Origin: a virus
DNA length: 43,134 bases
Reading direction: 5' to 3' (one strand)
Virus record (IMG/VR): IMGVR_UViG_3300008450_008027
Coordinates: 1-43,134 of that record
Below are positions 15,505-23,906 of the stretch, piece after piece (position 1 is the stretch's first letter; each line of letters starts with the position of its first letter). The notes beneath the pieces are model-generated. The model was not told the origin of the DNA, searched no databases, and saw only the letters and a list, made by a program, of their open reading frames with translations. Made by a program: the position numbers and the translations under genes.

Positions 15505-18500
15505 ATGGCATTAGTTTCTCCAGGCGTACAAGTAACAGTTATAGATGAAAGCAATTATGCACCAGCAGCGTTGGGATCTGTAGCTTACCTTTTGTTAGCA
15601 ACCGCCGAAAATAAAGTTGCACCGGGCGGAACTGCATTTGCAGCAGGTACATTAGCAGAAAATGCAGGCAAAGTATATACTATTACTAGTCAGCGTGATC
15701 TGGTTACTACTTTTGGGACACCAATTTTTAAAACTACAGCAGGTGGTGCACCTATTAACGGTGACGAACAAAACGAATACGGATTGTTGGCAGCATACAG
15801 TGCATTAGGGGTCAGCAATACAATTTATATTCAAAGAGCAGATGTTGATTTGGGCGCCCTTAACGGAACAACTACTCGACCATTGTCTAATCCTTCAGCA
15901 GGTAATTTATGGTTAGATGTTGGATCTAGCAATTGGGGTATTTTTGAGTGGAATGCAAGCACTAATTCGTTTACACAAAAAACTCCGTCGGTTATCACTT
16001 CCACAGAGTATCTTGCCAGTGATAATTTTACACCTAATACAACAGTGGGCACAGTCGGTGATTACATTGTTAATGCATATGACAATGAAAATCCCGTTTT
16101 CTATAAACGATATGATAACACTTGGCAACAAGTGGGTAACGTTGGTTGGCAAACTGGTATCCCAACAGTTACTGGAACACAGACAAATCCGGTGGTATCA
16201 AGTTTAAGTTATATTTTAATCAACGGAACAAACGTTTCTATCACTGGCGGTTCGAATGTAACAACAATTGCAGCACAAATTAATTCTGCAAGTGTTACAG
16301 GTATTCTTGCTCGTGTTTCGAACGGACAGTTAATAATTACAGCGAATTCTGCTGCAACAAATTCTGCAGCAAATATTCAAGCTGGAGTTGGTGGTGGCAA
16401 TGCTATTTCTACTTTAGGTATTACAGCAGGAACGTATCCAGCGGCCGCAACTAGCATAGCTCCATATTTCAGTGTGCCAGTCTGGCAGAGCAATGCTGCT
16501 CCTACTGGAAGTGTGTGGCAAAAAGCCAGTGCTTTGGGCAACGGCGAAAATATGGCTCTTAAAGAGTTTAATAGTTCGACATTGGCTTGGAATCCTTTAA
16601 CAGTTAACAGCTATGCAAATGTATTCGCAGCAACGTTTGGACTAGATCCAACAGGAGGCGGTTCTAATATTATCGAGGGCACTGCATTTAATCAGTACAA
16701 TCCTAATGAAAATGATACACTAGCAAATCAAATTTGGTATCGTAAAAATACTGGGGCAACAATTTTAACTGGAAATACCACTTCTCCTGTGGTACCAGGA
16801 GTAGGTGCAGCATTCACAATTCAAACAAGAGCAAATGCTAGTTTATCTACTGTAACCACTGTTTCAGTGACTGTGTCAACAGGAACAATTAATGGATTAA
16901 TCCAAGCTATTGCCAGTGCTTGCGGAACTGCAGGAGTTACTGACATTGTTGGCGGAGTAGATTCAAGCGGCGCATTTACTATCACTCACCAAAAGGGTGG
17001 AGATATGGTTCTGACAGATGGGGCTCAAACTCCATTGGCCAATGTTGCAATAGTAGCTGGAGCAACCAATGTTTATGCCTCTCCGGCAAATGCCAGCGTG
17101 CTAATTGGCACAAATTGGCAACCATTGAGCAACGAAAATACATATGACAAAGCATATACGGCTGCAATAACACAACCGTATGATGCTCCTGCTAGCGGAA
17201 CATTATGGTATTACAATACACCAAGTCGTGTAGATATCATGGTAAGTAACGGAAGCGCATGGTTGGGATATCAGAATCTAAGCAGCGACATTCGTGGTTA
17301 TAATTTAACACAAACAAATCCAAACGGACCAATTATTTCTACATCGCAGCCCACAAAACAAGACGATAGTACACCATTAGTACTAGGAGATTTATGGTTA
17401 GATTCTAGCGATTTAGAAAACTATCCAAAACTATACAGATATCAAAATGTGTCTGGTATTAATCAGTGGGTGTTAATTGATAACACTGATAGCGTAAGTC
17501 AAAATGGTATTCTATTTGCAGATGCTCGTTGGGCTCCAGATGGTGCTGTTAATACAACTGACCCAGCAACAGGCGCTATCCCAACTATCAAATCGTTGCT
17601 AACAAGCAATCACACTGATTTAGATGCACCAGATCCAGCACTATATCCTAGAGGTACATTGCTATGGAACACCCGTGCAAGCGGATACAATGTTAAGGAA
17701 TATAGACCTAACTACTTTAGTCAGCAAGCATATCCATTAGACTCTGCACAAACAGAAACTGGCGCATGGGTTACAGTAAGCGGTTTTGACGTTACCGGAG
17801 TGCCAAATTTTGGTCGTAAAGCTCCACGTGGTGTAGTTGTTGCTGCATTAAAGTCCAGCATCGACAGCAGTACAGAATTGAGAGAAGACGCAAACCAGTT
17901 TAACTTAATCAGCTGCCCTGGATATCCAGAACTTATTCCTAACATGATTGCGTTGAATGAAGATCGCGATAATACAGCGTTCATCATTGGTGATTCACCA
18001 ATGAGACTGCAAGCCACTGGAACAGCAATCCAAGGATGGGCACAAAATACTAGTGATGTAACCAGCACTGGCGAATACGGTTTAGCCACTGTTAACCCTT
18101 ATGTGGGTGTATATTATCCACAAGGTCAAACAAATGATCTAAGTGGGACCGCAGTGGTTGTACCGTCAAGTCATGCAGTAATTCGTGCAATGATTAAGAG
18201 TGACAATATTAGCTATCCATGGTTAGCGCCTGCTGGAACACGTCGTGGTCTAATTGATAATTTAAACGCAATTGGCTACATTGATCAAGACAGCGGAAGG
18301 TTCATTAGTATTGGTGTAACACAAGGTCTTCGTGATGTTATGTACACTAATAAAATTAATCCGTTGACATTCTTGCCAGGTAATGGTCTACTAATTTACG
18401 GACAAAAGACATTAAGTTCAACTCCTAGTGCATTAGACCGCATTAATGTTGCTAGACTGGTTAACTATCTAAGACAACAATTGAATGTGATCGCAAGGCC

Positions 18501-18789
18501 ATTTATATTTGAACCAAATGATCCAATTACTCGTAACGGTATTTTAACAGTTGTAAACAGCTTGTTAAATGACCTTGTAGCAAAACGTGGTATTACAGAC
18601 TACCTAGCAGTTTGTGATTCATCAAATAACACACCAGAACGTATTGCTAGAAATGAACTTTATGTCGATGTTGCTATTCAGCCAACAAAAGATGTTGAGT
18701 TTATTTACATACCAATTAGGTTGAAAAACCCTGGTGAAATCCAAGCTGGTAATTTAGCATCAGCTTCAGCCGTAGGAACAGGAGCATAA
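15505..18789 (+). CDS. 18: Contractile tail sheath protein (gp18-like), greatly enlarged
   Basis: 1094 residues against 659 in T4 gp18. The ends are standard sheath: N-terminal MALVSPGVQVTVIDESNYAPA and YSALGVSNTIYIQRADVDLGALNG; C-terminal LLIYGQKTLSSTPSALDRINVARLVNYLRQQL, then IRLKNPGEIQ. Between residues ~125 and ~700 are inserted modules. Several Trp-rich units (GNLWLDVGSSNWGIFEWN, GDYIVNAY...YDNTWQQVG, GTLWYYNTP...NGSAWLGYQ, GDLWLDSSDLENYPKLYRY) repeat one theme. Two units (VSITGGSNVTTIAAQINSAS and a second near residue 450) resemble flagellin/hook 'IN' modules. These should lie on the outside of the sheath. Confidence 0.92.
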   Translation: MALVSPGVQVTVIDESNYAPAALGSVAYLLLATAENKVAPGGTAFAAGTLAENAGKVYTITSQRDLVTTFGTPIFKTTAGGAPINGDEQNEYGLLAAYSALGVSNTIYIQRADVDLGALNGTTTRPLSNPSAGNLWLDVGSSNWGIFEWNASTNSFTQKTPSVITSTEYLASDNFTPNTTVGTVGDYIVNAYDNENPVFYKRYDNTWQQVGNVGWQTGIPTVTGTQTNPVVSSLSYILINGTNVSITGGSNVTTIAAQINSASVTGILARVSNGQLIITANSAATNSAANIQAGVGGGNAISTLGITAGTYPAAATSIAPYFSVPVWQSNAAPTGSVWQKASALGNGENMALKEFNSSTLAWNPLTVNSYANVFAATFGLDPTGGGSNIIEGTAFNQYNPNENDTLANQIWYRKNTGATILTGNTTSPVVPGVGAAFTIQTRANASLSTVTTVSVTVSTGTINGLIQAIASACGTAGVTDIVGGVDSSGAFTITHQKGGDMVLTDGAQTPLANVAIVAGATNVYASPANASVLIGTNWQPLSNENTYDKAYTAAITQPYDAPASGTLWYYNTPSRVDIMVSNGSAWLGYQNLSSDIRGYNLTQTNPNGPIISTSQPTKQDDSTPLVLGDLWLDSSDLENYPKLYRYQNVSGINQWVLIDNTDSVSQNGILFADARWAPDGAVNTTDPATGAIPTIKSLLTSNHTDLDAPDPALYPRGTLLWNTRASGYNVKEYRPNYFSQQAYPLDSAQTETGAWVTVSGFDVTGVPNFGRKAPRGVVVAALKSSIDSSTELREDANQFNLISCPGYPELIPNMIALNEDRDNTAFIIGDSPMRLQATGTAIQGWAQNTSDVTSTGEYGLATVNPYVGVYYPQGQTNDLSGTAVVVPSSHAVIRAMIKSDNISYPWLAPAGTRRGLIDNLNAIGYIDQDSGRFISIGVTQGLRDVMYTNKINPLTFLPGNGLLIYGQKTLSSTPSALDRINVARLVNYLRQQLNVIARPFIFEPNDPITRNGILTVVNSLLNDLVAKRGITDYLAVCDSSNNTPERIARNELYVDVAIQPTKDVEFIYIPIRLKNPGEIQAGNLASASAVGTGA

Positions 18790-18790
18790 T

Positions 18791-19408
18791 ATGGCAGTTT
18801 CATCGTTAACAAGATTTACAGTACCCTTAGGTGGTAACCAAAGTGCTACCACTCAAGGTTTATTAATGCCAAAATTAAAGTTTCGTTATCGCGTAACTTT
18901 TGAAAAATTTGGTGTAAGCAACCCTAAAACAGAAATGACCAAACAAGTTATGTCATTTGCTCGACCTCAAGTCACTTTCGATCCAGTGGAAATTCCTGTA
19001 TATAACAGTCGTGTGTACATTGCAGGCCGCCCAACTTGGAACGCAGTGGCAACTACTCTCAGAGATGATGCAGGCGGCAATGTAAGTAGACTAGTTGGCG
19101 AACAGTTACAGAAACAATACGATTTTATGGAACAGGCTAGTGCAAGTTCCGGTATTGATTACAAATTTGTAACAACAATAGAAATGTTGGACGGTGCTAA
19201 TGGAACAGTTGAACCCACTGTACTAGAAGCATGGCAATTGTATGGTTGTTTCTTAACAGATGTAAATTATAATGATTTAGATTATGGTAGCAATGACCCA
19301 GTAACTATTACAATGAGTATTCGTTACGATAACGCTATTCAAACAACAGGTGCAGGCGTTGGCTCTCCAGGCCTTACACAGTTTAATACAGCAGCTATCA
19401 CAGGCTAA
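18791..19408 (+). CDS. 19: Tail tube protein (gp19-like)
   Basis: A 205-residue protein starting 1 nt after the sheath stop. The order of elements (FRYRVTFEKFG, EMTKQVMSFARPQVTFDPVEIPVYNSRVYIAGRPTWNAVATTLRDDAGGNVSRLVGEQLQKQYDF, AWQLYGCFLTDVNYNDLDYGSNDPVTITMSIRYDNA) is that of T4-type tail tube subunits, which stack as hexamers to form the channel inside the sheath. T4 gp19 is 163 residues; the extra length is mainly in the central loop and at the C terminus. A strong terminator follows. Confidence 0.92.
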   Translation: MAVSSLTRFTVPLGGNQSATTQGLLMPKLKFRYRVTFEKFGVSNPKTEMTKQVMSFARPQVTFDPVEIPVYNSRVYIAGRPTWNAVATTLRDDAGGNVSRLVGEQLQKQYDFMEQASASSGIDYKFVTTIEMLDGANGTVEPTVLEAWQLYGCFLTDVNYNDLDYGSNDPVTITMSIRYDNAIQTTGAGVGSPGLTQFNTAAITG

Positions 19409-19427
19409 TAGTTTAAACATGTATCTA

Positions 19428-19451
19428 AAGCCCACTTCGGTGGGCTTTTTT
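19428..19451 (+). terminator. Intrinsic terminator after the tail tube gene
   Basis: An 8-bp stem (AAGCCCAC with GTGGGCTT), a TTCG tetraloop and a T-run. It closes the sheath-tube transcript; a late-like element starts 5 nt later for the next gene. Confidence 0.92.
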
Positions 19452-19455
19452 ATTT

Positions 19456-19463
19456 GATAAATA
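19456..19463 (+). promoter_or_regulatory. Late-like element 5 nt before the ATG at 19469
   Basis: GATAAATA, then five T, then ATG. There is no room for a ribosome site, so the late mRNA is predicted to begin at the start codon. Confidence 0.7.
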
Positions 19464-19468
19464 TTTTT

Positions 19469-21919
19469 ATGGCCTCATTATATAATGCCGATCTAAAGCC
19501 TATCCAAGCAGGGCAATCCACTCATCCCTACGATCATGCCACACGACTATTTTTGGCAGATAATTTTAGATTAGCTCCTAAACAGAGTTTTCTTTATTAT
19601 GTAGTAATTAATCTAGATCCAAGTCAGACTCAATTGGGCGGCGGTTTTTTAGGCGCTGCTTTAAGTTTTGCAGATAGATATCAAAGTTTAGAAACTGGGA
19701 TGCTGGTAAAAAGTGTAGACTTGCCCAAGTTTACTGTAGATACAAAAACTTTAAATGCATATAATAGAAAAAATATTATACAGACCAACATTAAGTATGA
19801 TCCAGTAGATATCAAATTTCATGATGATGCAGCAGATGTAATTACAAATTTTTGGAATGATTATTATACATATTACTACAGGGACAGTGATTACTCTACA
19901 ACGGCATACGGCCAACCATACAAGTATCAACCACGAAATAAAATAGGTTGGGGTTTTTCACCGCGAAATAATTCATTGCCAAATTTTCTAAGCAGTATTA
20001 GGATTTTTAGTTTACATAATAAAAGATTCACAGAATACTATTTGGCTAATCCAATTATTACTAATTGGAGGCACGGTGAACACAGAGCAGCTGGAAGTAA
20101 TGATACTTTAGAAAATAGTATGACTGTTGCATATGAAACTGTAAAATATTTTACAGGTTATGTAAATCCAGTAAGTGTTGATGGGTTTAGTTTATTACAT
20201 TACGACAATACTCAGAGTCCAATTTCTACTAGCACTACTAATATATACAGTGATGTAGGAATTTTAGGAGCAATCGATGGTGCTCCAAAAGATCTACGAA
20301 AACCAGATGGCACAGACGGTTCTGGCGGACCAGTGTCTAGTCTTCTATCAATGTATCGTTTATATAATAACGTTAAAAATGTTAATTTAAACAATGTTGT
20401 TGGCTCAGTTGTGGGTAACTATGGTGTTTCCGTAATAAACAATGCATTAAATGGCAGAAGTAATCCATTTAATTTTCCTATCACGCCCGGCGAATCGACA
20501 CAGACAGGCTTTAATAATATTGTTGGCAGCAGCGGCTATAGCGTAGGAACACCCGGCCCGGGAGTGTCTATTGGTGGTGCTCTTACTGGCATTGCCGTTG
20601 GAGCAGCAGTAAATACAACGAATGCGGTATTAGGCACTGTTGCTTCTGCAATTGACAGGGGAATAGTCACCGCAACCGACTCAGTAATATCAGCAGGTAG
20701 TACCGCAGTATTTGATACAGTAAATAATAATGGAACGGTGGTAGTAAATCCTGCAAGTCTTCAAACGGTTACAGGAACAACAACTGCCTCTATAGTTGAT
20801 TCATCGGGTCAAGTGGTAGCACAAATTCAAACCACTGCTACCGCATCTGGGGTATTTAATCCCGATAATTTAACAGAAAATCTAATTTACGGACAAAGAA
20901 CAACGGACCCGTCCGGCCAAGAATATATCAGTAATGTATATAGAGATGGTACTGTAATAAAATATGATGCTGCTACTGGGAACCCTTTGCAATACATTCC
21001 TGGATCTGCTACAGCATCAGTTATTGGTACCCCTGGGCAAGTTGTTCCAATAACACAAGATACACGAACTCTTGCAGCTCGAGGCGTAACACTACCAAGC
21101 AACGGTGTACAATACAGAACAGATCCACAAACAGGTATAGTATATACTGTTGGCGGAACTACCAGCGCAGTAATTACTAACACTATTGCTGGCGCTACTG
21201 GCGCAGTATCTGGACTGTATGCTGGTCAAGCAATTAATCAAGCACTAAGCAATACATTCCTTGGTAAATCTCTTATTGGCAGAACTATTGCTACATCGTT
21301 GTCCACTGTTACAGGAGCTGCGATAGGAAGAGCAGTTAATAATGGTCTTCAGCCTATTATTAATAAAGCGTCGGGTGCAATCGTTCAAGCTTGGGACGAT
21401 TCAGCTGACAAAGTTAAAAATGTAGTTTCTTCATGGACTGGTACCGGTGGATATGATCCGTCTAAACCATTAGATAATATAGTAGGACCTCCGATATCAG
21501 ATGGATTTGGTGGAGTTAAATATACGTATAAAGACGGAACTGTGCGATCTGTAGATGCCGAAGGAGTTCAAGTAGTGGCACCAGGAAATAATGACACTGG
21601 ATTATTGAGTTTCTACAACAGAGCACCTGGCGTAAATTCAGATTCAGCAGCAGCAGGACCTCCATTCGGCGCTGTATGGACTACCACAGATGGTATTCCG
21701 GTTAATTTTGGCGTTATCGGCGGTGCTTTAGCACAGGATAATCCGTATGAAATAACACCAGTCTCGTTGCCAATTTTAGCGGATGACACATCATCAGCAA
21801 ATCAATATTTGGCATTGGCACCTGATGATAGTTTTTATAGTTCTCCAGAAGCTTATCCTAGTTCATACAACAGCGGAATCACTGTTGCAGGATTTGGGTA
21901 CGACGACAATGTCGGATAA
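19469..21919 (+). CDS. Tail-tube-fold structural protein with long C-terminal extension (baseplate/tube initiator candidate)
   Basis: 816 residues from the ATG at 19469; a TTG 15 nt upstream lies in the late promoter itself. Residues ~1-260 have a tube-fold pattern: FLYYVVINLDPS, LVKSVDLPKFTVDTKTLNAYNRKNIIQTNIKYDPVDIKFHDD, FWNDYYTYYYRDSDY, and a final YETVKYFTGYV. Proteins with this domain form the tail tube or its baseplate initiator (gp48/gp54 role in T4). The remaining ~550 residues are Gly/Ala/Thr-rich low-complexity sequence with amphipathic stretches (AVSGLYAGQAINQALSN). It might be a baseplate-hub tube protein or an internal tube component. Position directly after the tail tube fits either. 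Confidence 0.7.
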   Translation: MASLYNADLKPIQAGQSTHPYDHATRLFLADNFRLAPKQSFLYYVVINLDPSQTQLGGGFLGAALSFADRYQSLETGMLVKSVDLPKFTVDTKTLNAYNRKNIIQTNIKYDPVDIKFHDDAADVITNFWNDYYTYYYRDSDYSTTAYGQPYKYQPRNKIGWGFSPRNNSLPNFLSSIRIFSLHNKRFTEYYLANPIITNWRHGEHRAAGSNDTLENSMTVAYETVKYFTGYVNPVSVDGFSLLHYDNTQSPISTSTTNIYSDVGILGAIDGAPKDLRKPDGTDGSGGPVSSLLSMYRLYNNVKNVNLNNVVGSVVGNYGVSVINNALNGRSNPFNFPITPGESTQTGFNNIVGSSGYSVGTPGPGVSIGGALTGIAVGAAVNTTNAVLGTVASAIDRGIVTATDSVISAGSTAVFDTVNNNGTVVVNPASLQTVTGTTTASIVDSSGQVVAQIQTTATASGVFNPDNLTENLIYGQRTTDPSGQEYISNVYRDGTVIKYDAATGNPLQYIPGSATASVIGTPGQVVPITQDTRTLAARGVTLPSNGVQYRTDPQTGIVYTVGGTTSAVITNTIAGATGAVSGLYAGQAINQALSNTFLGKSLIGRTIATSLSTVTGAAIGRAVNNGLQPIINKASGAIVQAWDDSADKVKNVVSSWTGTGGYDPSKPLDNIVGPPISDGFGGVKYTYKDGTVRSVDAEGVQVVAPGNNDTGLLSFYNRAPGVNSDSAAAGPPFGAVWTTTDGIPVNFGVIGGALAQDNPYEITPVSLPILADDTSSANQYLALAPDDSFYSSPEAYPSSYNSGITVAGFGYDDNVG

Positions 21920-21925
21920 TTAAAT

Positions 21926-22309
21926 ATGCAAGAACAATTATATAATCCAGTTCAACCCACTAACATAGAATCCAGCGGGACAACTAAAACAACAAAATAC
22001 TTTAACAATTATTTTGCTGGAACAGTTGACATTGATCAAAATATCAACGATTCAATATTAAGTTATTTTGAACAACAAACAGGCAACCCAGAAACTGCAA
22101 GATTATTGGTCCTTGCAGTAATTGAGACAGCAAAAGTTCAACGAGAAAATCCTATAGACGTTTTAAATCAGTTTCAAAAGATGCCCGAAGGTGAATTAAA
22201 CACATTTATAGCATTGTATCTTAATACTTCAAGAGTTAATACTAGCTTTCTAGGAATAAAAACAAGTCCTAACTCTAATCAATATGTTACAAGAACTATA
22301 ATAGCATGA
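21926..22309 (+). CDS. Unknown small protein between tail and head-completion genes
   Basis: A 127-residue protein I do not recognise. Its first ~45 residues look flexible (QPTNIESSGTTKTTKYF). The rest is helical (DQNINDSILSYFEQQTGNPETARLLVLAVIETAKVQ, NPIDVLNQFQKMPEGELNTFIALYLNTSRVNTSFLG). It has no signal or membrane segment. It starts 6 nt after the tube-fold gene and its stop overlaps the gp4 start (ATGA), so it is translated with gp4. A structural or assembly role is inferred from position only. Confidence 0.75.
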   Translation: MQEQLYNPVQPTNIESSGTTKTTKYFNNYFAGTVDIDQNINDSILSYFEQQTGNPETARLLVLAVIETAKVQRENPIDVLNQFQKMPEGELNTFIALYLNTSRVNTSFLGIKTSPNSNQYVTRTIIA

Positions 22310-22740
22310 GCAAGTATAGTCAGGGTAAGTATACAATAAAAAATCCTGAAAAATATATAGGAAAACGAGATCCAACTTATAGGTCTAGTTGGGAATTTGC
22401 TTTTATGAATTTTTGTGATAGTAACCCTGCAGTGGTGCAATGGGCCAGTGAAGCAATTCATGTAAATTACAGAAATCCTTTTACAAATAAAAATACAATT
22501 TATGTTCCTGATTTTTTAATCATTTATGTTGATAAAAACGGCAAACGTCACGGTGAAGTAATTGAAGTAAAGCCTACAAAAGAAACCACAATGGAAGCAG
22601 CCAGGAGCGTAAGGGACAAAGCAGCAGTGGCTCTTAACATGTACAAATGGGAAGCTGCAAGAAAATTTTGTGCAGCACAAGGTCTCACTTTTAGAGTTGT
22701 CAACGAAACTGATATTTTTGCTGGTACCAAAAAGCGGTAA
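22306..22740 (+). CDS. 4: Head completion protein (gp4-like)
   Basis: A 144-residue protein with the gp4 pattern: KNPEKYIGKRDPTYRSSWEFAFMNFCDSNPAVVQWASEAIHVNYRNP, then YVPDFLIIY and HGEVIEVKPTKE. The PDF...EVKP arrangement is that of PD-(D/E)XK/TnsA-type nuclease folds. In T4, gp4 (alias 50/65) is needed to finish the DNA-filled head before neck attachment. Length is close to T4 gp4. Its start overlaps the preceding stop, and its own TAA stop is the first half of the late element that serves the next gene. Confidence 0.88.
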   Translation: MSKYSQGKYTIKNPEKYIGKRDPTYRSSWEFAFMNFCDSNPAVVQWASEAIHVNYRNPFTNKNTIYVPDFLIIYVDKNGKRHGEVIEVKPTKETTMEAARSVRDKAAVALNMYKWEAARKFCAAQGLTFRVVNETDIFAGTKKR

Positions 22741-22743
22741 ATA
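22738..22743 (+). promoter_or_regulatory. Late-like element overlapping the gp4 stop
   Basis: TAAATA (GGTAAATA in context), then CCGTT, then ATG at 22749. The gp4 stop codon is part of the element. The 5-nt spacing again predicts a transcript starting at the ATG. Confidence 0.6.
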
Positions 22744-22748
22744 CCGTT

Positions 22749-23243
22749 ATGACGAAGAAACTTGAAGACCTTTTTAATTTGCCTGAAAAACTGCCAGACG
22801 ATGCAACACCCGAACAAGCCACCGCAGCACTAGAAGAACAAAAATCTGTGTTTGCAGACATAGACAATGCCATAGACAAAATCGATCAAGCCTTGCCTAA
22901 AGTAAAAGGCCTTGATGCCAGCGATCGAGAAATGGATGAACTGGCTGACTTAGCTAAAAATCGTTTCAATGATCTAATGGATTTGGGGATGAACATGGAA
23001 GCCAGATTCAGTGGGCAAGTATTTCAAACAGCCGGAGTACTGTTGGGTCATGCAATCACAGCCAAACAAGCCAAGTTAGATAAAAAATTGAGAATGGTGG
23101 ATCTACAGTTAAAGAAAATGAGATTAGATCATCAACTTAAACAAGACGGCGCTGGTGTAGGTAATGATGCCATTGACGGGCAAGGGGTAGTGTTAGATAG
23201 AAATGCATTATTAGCACAAATACTAAACAAACCCAAGCAATAA
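22749..23243 (+). CDS. Candidate small terminase subunit (gp16-like)
   Basis: A 164-residue protein, the same length as T4 gp16. It has an acidic N terminus, then long helices (NAIDKIDQALPKVKGLDASDREMDELADLAKNRF; NMEARFSGQVFQTAGVLLGHAITAKQAKLDKKLRMVDLQLKKMRLDHQL) and a flexible C terminus ending VVLDRNALLAQILNKPKQ. The central helical pair is what forms the ring in gp16, which regulates the large terminase and recognises DNA. Sequence identity is too low to be certain from eye. It lies between gp4 and head-type genes and appears to be made from a leaderless late mRNA. Confidence 0.65.
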   Translation: MTKKLEDLFNLPEKLPDDATPEQATAALEEQKSVFADIDNAIDKIDQALPKVKGLDASDREMDELADLAKNRFNDLMDLGMNMEARFSGQVFQTAGVLLGHAITAKQAKLDKKLRMVDLQLKKMRLDHQLKQDGAGVGNDAIDGQGVVLDRNALLAQILNKPKQ

Positions 23244-23255
23244 TTACCAGATTTT

Positions 23256-23263
23256 AATAAATA
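23256..23263 (+). promoter_or_regulatory. Late promoter-like element for the MKPFKAYLTE gene
   Basis: AATAAATA, 19 nt before the ATG at 23283, leaving room for a TTAGGA ribosome site. It lies just after the small-terminase candidate stop. Confidence 0.65.
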
Positions 23264-23282
23264 TCGTATATTAGGAATGAAT

Positions 23283-23906
23283 ATGAAACCATTTAAAGCC
23301 TATCTAACTGAAAGTCATAGAACATATGATTTTAGAATTAGATTAGCCTGCGAGCTACCAGGCGATCTAATCTCTAAAATTAAAACTGTTTTAGAAGCTT
23401 ACAAATTAGATTCTATTAGTAAACCAAAACGATTACCAATTCAAGAAACTCCAGAGTTTCCTAATATGGGACCTGTTGAAGTTAGTGTAATGGAAATTTC
23501 TTTGAACTACCCATGCAATGACGAACAAGTTAGAACATTGATTGCAGAGCGAGCAGGAATTAATCTAGCTTGTATTAAAGTTAATCCTACAAATAGCCCG
23601 TATGAAGCTGCACTGCAGGGATTAGAACAGAGTAATAAATCTTCACAGCCTGGTGAATCTGTGTTATTACAGCCTGACATGGTGGCTGAAAAAGTAGAAT
23701 CAGATTTGGTAGGAAATGCAAGAATCCCTAATTTAATTAAAGAGTTAGAAGAAACTCGCAAGTACGAGTACCCTGAAGCTGCTGGAAGCAAATCGCCCGC
23801 AGCAAAAACAACAAACGAGTTGCCGCAAGGAAGCGCAAGTCCAATCGGCACACATAAAAACAAAATAATTAACCCACGTGGTATGAAAGCAGGAAACGGA
23901 AAATGA
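23283..23906 (+). CDS. Conserved head-type protein with MKxFKxYLTE start
   Basis: 207 residues from the ATG at 23283; the TTAGGA ribosome site is 6 nt before this ATG but abuts the alternative ATG at 23277. The N terminus MKPFKAYLTES resembles the short propeptide of T4 internal head proteins (MKTYQEFIAE), with a possible prohead-protease site after the Glu (LTE/S). An alpha-beta domain follows (RTYDFRIRLACELP, VEVSVMEISLNYPC), then a Pro/Gln-rich tail. The function is unknown; related proteins are common in aquatic T4-like phages. Its stop overlaps the next start. Confidence 0.75.
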   Translation: MKPFKAYLTESHRTYDFRIRLACELPGDLISKIKTVLEAYKLDSISKPKRLPIQETPEFPNMGPVEVSVMEISLNYPCNDEQVRTLIAERAGINLACIKVNPTNSPYEAALQGLEQSNKSSQPGESVLLQPDMVAEKVESDLVGNARIPNLIKELEETRKYEYPEAAGSKSPAAKTTNELPQGSASPIGTHKNKIINPRGMKAGNGK

